Origin: Cytophagales bacterium
GTDB taxonomy: Bacteria > Bacteroidota > Bacteroidia > Cytophagales > Amoebophilaceae
Length of the DNA stretch: 10,021 nt
Reading direction: 5' to 3'
Assembly (NCBI GenBank): GCA_022360235.1
Contig: JAKSDE010000278.1
Location: 1-10,021, forward strand
Numbering within the stretch: position 1 is the first letter of the stretch; every line of letters starts with the position of its first letter. Of this stretch, positions 6,148 through 10,021 are shown one piece after another. The notes beneath the pieces were generated by a model. The model ran no database searches, was not told the origin of the DNA, and saw only the letters and a program-made list of their open reading frames with translations. The position numbers and the translations under genes were made by a program.

Positions 6148-7062
6148 ATGGCAGGTATTTTATTAGAAGAAACACCAAACTATAAAACAATCCTTTCCAT
6201 CAAGGACAAACACTTGAATATGAACAAGCTTCATCAATATCATCTAGCTATTAGCTTAGATCATACTAACTTACAACTATGCTGTATTGATGAAGTTACG
6301 CACCAATGTCTACTCTTAGAAGAGTATAAGCTAAAGTGTGAGGTCGAAAATGAACTAATTAGTGCTATTGAGCCGCTTTATAATAAGCACGCTCTTTTGA
6401 CGGTTGGATTTTGGTCAGCAGTTACCCTGTGTATTAAAAACCAAAAGTATACATTATTCCCTACCTCGTTTTTTCAAGAGGACAACGTTGCTGATTATTT
6501 AAAGCTAGCTTGCCCTGTTGATACAGCTGTAGAAGTAGTCAAGTATTTCACGCATCCCTCCTTAAATATGACCGTAGCCTTTGCTGTAAACCAGTTGCTT
6601 TTGGATTGGTTCCCCCAAACTTATAGTCGTACGAATTTTAAGGTTATCCATCAAGGAAGTAGTTTTATCGAAGGCATATGGGTATACATGCGTGAAAGAA
6701 AATTAAAAAGATTCCCTGCTGTATTCGTTTTGACTGAGCCGCACCATATGCACATCACTGTTATGCAAAAAGATAGGCTACTTTATTATAACAGATTTAT
6801 GTACCAAAACAGTGACGAATTCCTGAATTATATTTTGATTGTAATGCAGGCACTGAAGCTTGATCCCAATTTTCACGAAGTTATTTTCTGGGGGAATATG
6901 ACAAAAAGCTCTTTAGCTTATAGAAAAGCTTATAACTATATACGAAAAGTGGCTTTAGGTAAAAGACCGGCTCACTTGCAATTTCGATATAATTTTTACA
7001 AGACTGCTCCCCCTACTTACTTTGATATACTTAATGCACATCTTTGTCAAAAGAAACTATGA
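6148..7062 (+). CDS. DUF3822 family protein
   Basis: The 304-residue soluble product matches DUF3822, a Bacteroidota family of unknown function that often lies beside coaD. The N-terminus, YKTILSIKDKHLNMNKLHQY then HLAISLDHTNLQLCCID, is the family pattern, followed by the short acidic stretch LLLEEYKL. The middle contains VIHQGSSFIEGIWVY and the second half MHITVMQKDRLLYYNRFMYQ, an arrangement compatible with the actin-like two-lobed fold I associate with this family. No signal peptide or membrane span is seen. The ATG at 6148 leaves a leader of about 17 residues before the conserved IKD, close to the family norm. Its stop overlaps the coaD start in ATGA, so the two genes are translationally coupled. 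Confidence 0.8.
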   Translation: MAGILLEETPNYKTILSIKDKHLNMNKLHQYHLAISLDHTNLQLCCIDEVTHQCLLLEEYKLKCEVENELISAIEPLYNKHALLTVGFWSAVTLCIKNQKYTLFPTSFFQEDNVADYLKLACPVDTAVEVVKYFTHPSLNMTVAFAVNQLLLDWFPQTYSRTNFKVIHQGSSFIEGIWVYMRERKLKRFPAVFVLTEPHHMHITVMQKDRLLYYNRFMYQNSDEFLNYILIVMQALKLDPNFHEVIFWGNMTKSSLAYRKAYNYIRKVALGKRPAHLQFRYNFYKTAPPTYFDILNAHLCQKKL

Positions 7063-7511
7063 AAAAGATAGCAATTTTCCCTGGCTCGTTCGATCCTTTT
7101 ACGAAAGGACATGAGGACATTGTTGTAAGAGGGCTACAACTCTTTGATGAGATTATCATTGGAATAGGTCATAATCAAGAAAAAGAACGTTATTTCCCGC
7201 TGAAAAAAATAATCGCTTGTATTGAAAAGACTTTTGAGAAGTACAGTAATGTCAAAGTGATTACCTATAACGAGCTTACCTCCACCTTAGCTAAAACTCA
7301 TGGTGCAAGCTATATATTGCGAGGGCTAAGAAATACCACTGATTTTGAATATGAAAATAGGGTGGCACAAGTCAATAAATATTTGAATAATCAACTAGAA
7401 ACGGTCTTATTGATTACCTCTCCTAAATACGCATCCATCAGTTCTACGCTTATTAGAGAAATCCATCGGTATGGCGCAGACGTTCGTGCCTTTCTGCCCT
7501 ATAAATTGTAG
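7059..7511 (+). CDS. coaD: Phosphopantetheine adenylyltransferase CoaD
   Basis: CoaD transfers AMP from ATP to 4'-phosphopantetheine, giving dephospho-CoA, the penultimate step of coenzyme A synthesis in the cytoplasm. The 150-residue product has the usual length. The nucleotidyltransferase motif is GSFDPFTKGH (TxGH at 15-18); Lys42 follows in NQEKER; RGLRN supplies Arg87 and Arg90; and SISSTLIREI near 125-134 is the second ATP-binding signature. The ATG at 7059 overlaps the DUF3822 stop by 4 bp; an in-frame TTG at 7044 lies within the upstream gene and is unlikely. The gene is convergent with frr, with element C between them. Confidence 0.96.
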   Translation: MKKIAIFPGSFDPFTKGHEDIVVRGLQLFDEIIIGIGHNQEKERYFPLKKIIACIEKTFEKYSNVKVITYNELTSTLAKTHGASYILRGLRNTTDFEYENRVAQVNKYLNNQLETVLLITSPKYASISSTLIREIHRYGADVRAFLPYKL

Positions 7512-7595
7512 TTAATGGGCGACTGATACCTGATAAATCTTATTTCTATAGTCGATAGCCTTATAGCATTAAAAATGTACTAGTCCGACTATATC

Positions 7596-7872
7596 GTCGG
7601 CCCTTCATAACGCTCGATGGTGCTATTTTTTAGTTCCGAGTTCTGGGTTCCGGGTTCCGAGTTCTGAGTTCCGGGTTTCGATAGGGGACTGTAGAACACT
7701 TGGGTCTTGATTAGGTGCTTTACCGAGCATAGGGCATACTATTTTTTACAAGGTTTTAGCGTGCCATAAAGGTTTTTCTTGCCAATATTGCTACGCTATA
7801 CATGAGTTTTTGTGAACTAAGATCGTCATTTTAAGTGCAAAACACAGTATTTAATACTTGTTAAGGGTCGAC
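7596..7872 (+). mobile_element. MITE-like repeat element, copy C (277 bp)
   Basis: It begins GTCGGCCCTTCATAAC and ends TTGTTAAGGGTCGAC. The flanks are a perfect TATATC pair at 7590-7595 and 7873-7878, proving insertion as a unit. The right 140 bp match A, B and D closely, but the core is shortened: after an expanded heptamer tract and one IS-like arm (7684-7699) the sequence passes almost directly to the conserved GGGCATACTATTTTTTACAAG segment, so the fold-back module and the second arm are gone. It lies between the convergent ends of coaD and frr; the spacer without it would be 136 bp. Confidence 0.85.
7630..7682 (+). repeat. Heptamer tandem repeat inside element C
   Basis: Seven consecutive 7-bp units, TTAGTTC, CGAGTTC, TGGGTTC, CGGGTTC, CGAGTTC, TGAGTTC and CGGGTTT, are followed by CGATAGG. 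The unit is NNRGTTY. Element A has only two such units between the same borders, so the tract has expanded or contracted by whole units. Confidence 0.8.
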
Positions 7873-7878
7873 TATATC

Positions 7879-7906
7879 GAACCAGGAACCAGAAACTAAG
7901 AACTAG
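7879..7906 (-). repeat. Second heptamer tract just outside element C
   Basis: GAACCAG, GAACCAG, AAACTAA and GAACTAG run in phase directly after the right target duplication. Their reverse complements (CTGGTTC, TTAGTTT, CTAGTTC) are the same NNRGTTY unit as inside the element, but in the opposite orientation. Confidence 0.6.
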
Positions 7907-7930
7907 TACGCAATCAACAAATCAATGAAG

Positions 7931-8497
7931 TTACACCTCCATGATTTCTGTTTCTTTATGGGTCATCAATTTGTCAATCTTGCCTACGTAAGCATCTGTT
8001 AGCTCCTGTACCTTTTCTTCTGCTCTTTTTATTTCATCTTCAGCGATCCCTTCTTTTTGCAACCTCTTCAATGTCTCTTTTACTTCTTTTCGTGCGTTTC
8101 GCATACCTACTTTGCCTTTCTCTGTTTCATTTTTTACTTGTTTTACTAAAAGCCCTCTACGTTCTTCTGTGAGGGGGGGAATATTGATTCTAATTAGTTC
8201 CCCGTCATTTTGCGGTGTTAGGCCTATATCACACTCACGAATCGCTTTTTCAATTTCAGAGATGAAGCTTTTCTCCCAAGGCTTAATCACAATCGTTCTA
8301 GCGTCAGGTGTATTCACAGAGGCAATTTGATGGATAGGCGTTGGATTACCATAATAAGTGACTTTAACACTATCGAGTATACTAGGCATAGCTTTGCCTG
8401 CACGAATTTTACTAAATTCTACTTGGGTGTGCTTATAAGCCTTCTCCATCGCATCCTTTACTTTCTCTAATTGTTTTTGAATGTCATCCATCGTCAT
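7931..8497 (-). CDS. frr: Ribosome recycling factor
   Basis: RRF acts with EF-G to split the post-termination ribosome. The 188-residue product has the two-domain layout: helix 1 with KAYKHTQVEFSKIRAGKAMP near 19-38, the beta domain with VTYYGNPTPIHQIASV and ARTIVIKPWEKS, then the long C-terminal helices containing PPLTEERRGLLVKQVK and MRNARKEVKETLKRLQKEG. The end KETEIMEV is family-like. The start is either ATG at 8497 or ATG at 8491 (M-T-M-D); the second gives the more usual length of 186. In many bacteria frr follows pyrH, but here the upstream gene on the same strand is fmt, 119 bp away. No strong promoter is visible in that gap. Confidence 0.97.
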   Translation of the reverse strand: MTMDDIQKQLEKVKDAMEKAYKHTQVEFSKIRAGKAMPSILDSVKVTYYGNPTPIHQIASVNTPDARTIVIKPWEKSFISEIEKAIRECDIGLTPQNDGELIRINIPPLTEERRGLLVKQVKNETEKGKVGMRNARKEVKETLKRLQKEGIAEDEIKRAEEKVQELTDAYVGKIDKLMTHKETEIMEV

Positions 8498-8616
8498 AAA
8501 AATTTTTATATCTTCGAAAATACTACTTTTTATTCATTTATTAAGCTATGTTGTGTCCTTGCATTTTCAGTCTTCAGTAGTTACCATTTCGTTGATCTCG
8601 AAGTAAAGCCTACTAC

Positions 8617-9543
8617 TCAAAGTTTATTCCCTCTCAAGAAAGTTTGTATATCCATTGGCTTCTTTCCTGCTAGCTGAAGTGTCTTTATAGCGAGCACGTC
8701 ATCTTTTGTGCCTATGTGTAAATAGTGCTTCCTATCTGAACTAATTTCGCCGGGTTGTAAGTTACTTTTTGTGACTCCTGCTTTTTCGACCTGAAGTATG
8801 TTAAAGTGTTTTCCTCCCCATGTTGTCCAGGCCGTTGGAGAGGGGGCTAATCCTCTGACAAAGTTACGAATAGCTTCTGAAGGTTGATGCCAGTCTATTT
8901 GACAGTCTTTCTTATAAATTTTCGGTGCTTTTTTAAGTAGTCCTGCTTCAATAGAAGCCTGTGCTATAGGACGATGGGTACCCTGTTCTATAGCCTTGAC
9001 AGTATTTAACACTAATTGGGCACCTTTGTGCATTAAACGTTCGTATAAAGTACCTGCTGTATCATTTTCATAGATGGGTTCCTTTTCCTGAAAGATAATA
9101 TTTCCTGTATCAATAGCTTGTTCTAATAAAAAGGTAGTAACGCCTGTTTCTTGTTCTCCATTGATGATAGCCCAATGAAGAGGAGCAGCGCCCCTATATT
9201 GAGGCAGAAGTGAAGCATGTAGATTAAATGTTCCTAAGACAGGCATCGCCCACACGACTTGTGGTAACATTCTGAAGGCTACGACTACCTGAAGGTTAGC
9301 TTGATAACTTTCAAGTGTTTGAATGAAAGAAGGGTCTTTAAGATTGGTAGGCTGTAAAATAGGCAGGTGGTACTGCTGTGCTACTTCTTTAATGGGAGAA
9401 GGCATAACCTTTTGCCCTCTCCCCTTGGGTTTGTCTGGGGCAGTCACAACAGCGACTACATTGTAATGATGAGCAAACAAAATCTCTAAGCTAGGTACAG
9501 CAAACGCAGGGGTACCCATAAAGACAATACAAAGATTAGCCAT
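8617..9543 (-). CDS. fmt: Methionyl-tRNA formyltransferase
   Basis: Fmt formylates the methionine on initiator tRNA using 10-formyltetrahydrofolate. The 308-residue product has a full N-terminal transferase domain: IVFMGTPAFAVPSLE at 6-20, TAPDKPKGRG near 34-43, and the active site with Asn107 and His109 in NLHASLLPQYRGAAPLHWA and Asp145 in IDTGNI. The C-terminal tRNA-binding domain begins near 206 (LKKAPKIYKKDCQIDWHQPS, then IRNFVRGLAPSPTAWT). It is complete and about the normal length. The ATG at 9543 is the only sensible start. Element D is inserted 134 bp upstream of it. Confidence 0.97.
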   Translation of the reverse strand: MANLCIVFMGTPAFAVPSLEILFAHHYNVVAVVTAPDKPKGRGQKVMPSPIKEVAQQYHLPILQPTNLKDPSFIQTLESYQANLQVVVAFRMLPQVVWAMPVLGTFNLHASLLPQYRGAAPLHWAIINGEQETGVTTFLLEQAIDTGNIIFQEKEPIYENDTAGTLYERLMHKGAQLVLNTVKAIEQGTHRPIAQASIEAGLLKKAPKIYKKDCQIDWHQPSEAIRNFVRGLAPSPTAWTTWGGKHFNILQVEKAGVTKSNLQPGEISSDRKHYLHIGTKDDVLAIKTLQLAGKKPMDIQTFLRGNKL

Positions 9544-9562
9544 AAGAATTTAGAAGAAAGCA

Positions 9563-9590
9563 TAAATATACTAGCTTATTTTTTATCAAT
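9563..9590 (-). promoter_or_regulatory. Possible promoter of fmt
   Basis: On the minus strand ATTG (9590-9587), 16 bp, then TATATTTA (9570-9563) resembles the TTTG / TAnnTTTG pattern with one mismatch in each box and a slightly short spacer. It ends 19 bp before the fmt ATG and lies well inside the sequence not touched by element D. Confidence 0.4.
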
Positions 9591-9677
9591 CTACAGCCGA
9601 ATGGCCCTTGAGTTCAGCAAGGAGATGAAAGGCCTAGTATGTAATTGGTATGCGAGCTAAGCAAAAGCCAGTAACTA

Positions 9678-10021
9678 GTCGACCCTTAATAACGCTCGAT
9701 GATTCTATTTTTGATGCGTTTGGCAACAGGCTAAGTTCGTCATTTATCGGGCTTAGCCCTTACTTTTTGTTCCCCTGCCGGGGGCCCTCACCGCTGTTGA
9801 AAAATGGCTAAAATTCCTGCGCTACGTGCTAAAAATTGGTCAACTCGTCGCTTTACTCCTCAAACACGCCAATTTTTGGCCGCACTTCGCTGGGAATTTT
9901 AAACATTTTTCAAAGGCGGATCTCTATGCTTGATAGGGCCTGCTATTTTTTTGCAAGGTTTTGGCGTGCCATAAAGGTTTTTCTTGCCAATATTGCTACG
10001 CTATAGATGAGTTTTTGTGAG
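9678..10021 (+). mobile_element. MITE-like repeat element, copy D (cut by window edge)
   Basis: The left tip is GTCGACCCTTAATAACGC, the cleanest form of the terminal repeat; TAACTA at 9672-9677 would be the left target duplication. The copy aligns with the reverse complement of copy B from tip to window edge, including the CCCCTGCCGGGGGCCCTCAC segment, the fold-back core and the GGCGGATC right part. About 80 bp of the right end, including the second terminal repeat and target copy, are expected beyond 10021. Confidence 0.82.
9797..9913. repeat. Fold-back core of element D
   Basis: TTGAAAAATGGCTAAAATTCC at 9797-9817 faces GGAATTTT (9893-9900) plus AAACATTTTTCAA (9901-9913) as its inverted partner, with few mismatches. 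A second pair, GTGCTAAAAATTGG (from 9826) and CCAATTTTTGGCCGCAC (from 9869), continues the stem. Nearly all of the 117 bp could form one long imperfect hairpin with a loop around 9841-9866. Confidence 0.75.

Noticed and set aside
8471..8677. Plus-strand ORF across the frr-fmt gap
   Set aside because: It overlaps the starts and ends of two certain genes on the other strand; no recognisable domain or ribosome binding site.
881..10021. CRISPR array or phage attachment sites as an explanation for the repeats
   Set aside because: The repeats are hundreds of bases long, separated by kilobases, inverted at their tips and flanked by different 6-bp duplications, which fits transposition and not an array or integrase sites.

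Overview
The window looks like part of the chromosome of a small-genome member of the Bacteroidota. Three kinds of evidence point there. Gene order: rpmB, rpmG, a DUF4295 protein and ftsY lie in the order typical of that phylum. Families: DUF4295, DUF4296, DUF3822 and a PD40/OmpA protein are phylum-typical. Promoter: rpmB has a TTTG-N19-TATATTTG promoter, which is the Bacteroidota form rather than the E. coli form. The AT-rich sequence, trimmed genes and a repeat element in every large intergenic gap suggest an intracellular symbiont of the Amoebophilus/Cardinium kind (Cytophagales). That last placement is inference, not proof.

Layout. Positions 1-1943 (minus strand) hold the conserved block rpmB (L28), rpmG (L33), DUF4295 and the 5' part of ftsY, with a terminator after DUF4295 and a 357-bp repeat element between that terminator and ftsY. 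Positions 2111-4561 (minus) look like an operon: DUF4296 exported protein, a short KOW-like plus Smr protein resembling only the C-terminus of MutS2, and a PD40/carboxypeptidase-regulatory/OmpA envelope protein. A 406-bp copy of the repeat element fills the divergent spacer up to yggS (5061-5729, plus), which is followed by a short DUF423-like membrane ORF. DUF3822 and coaD (6148-7511, plus) overlap by 4 bp. A 277-bp element copy lies between the convergent coaD and frr. On the minus strand fmt (9543-8617) precedes frr (8497-7931). A fourth copy begins upstream of fmt and runs off the end of the window.

The main discovery is the repeat family. All copies have GTCGNCCCTT-type terminal inverted repeats. 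Two of the three complete copies have perfect 6-bp target duplications (GAACTA, TATATC) and the third an imperfect one (TATTTA/TATTCA). The ends and a right-hand segment are conserved, but the cores are exchangeable: a 117-121-bp fold-back module (copies B and D), a 132-bp module with its own IS-like 16-bp inverted repeats (copy A), or a heptamer array with a deleted core (copy C). No transposase is present, so these look like MITE-type non-autonomous transposons. I call them A (881-1237), B (4617-5022, inverted), C (7596-7872) and D (9678 to the end).

Functionally the genes are mostly housekeeping: ribosome assembly and recycling (L28, L33, RRF), initiator-tRNA formylation (Fmt), membrane targeting (FtsY), CoA synthesis (CoaD), PLP homeostasis (YggS) and envelope structure (OmpA-like). 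All four element copies lie strictly between genes, as expected where insertions into genes have been selected against.
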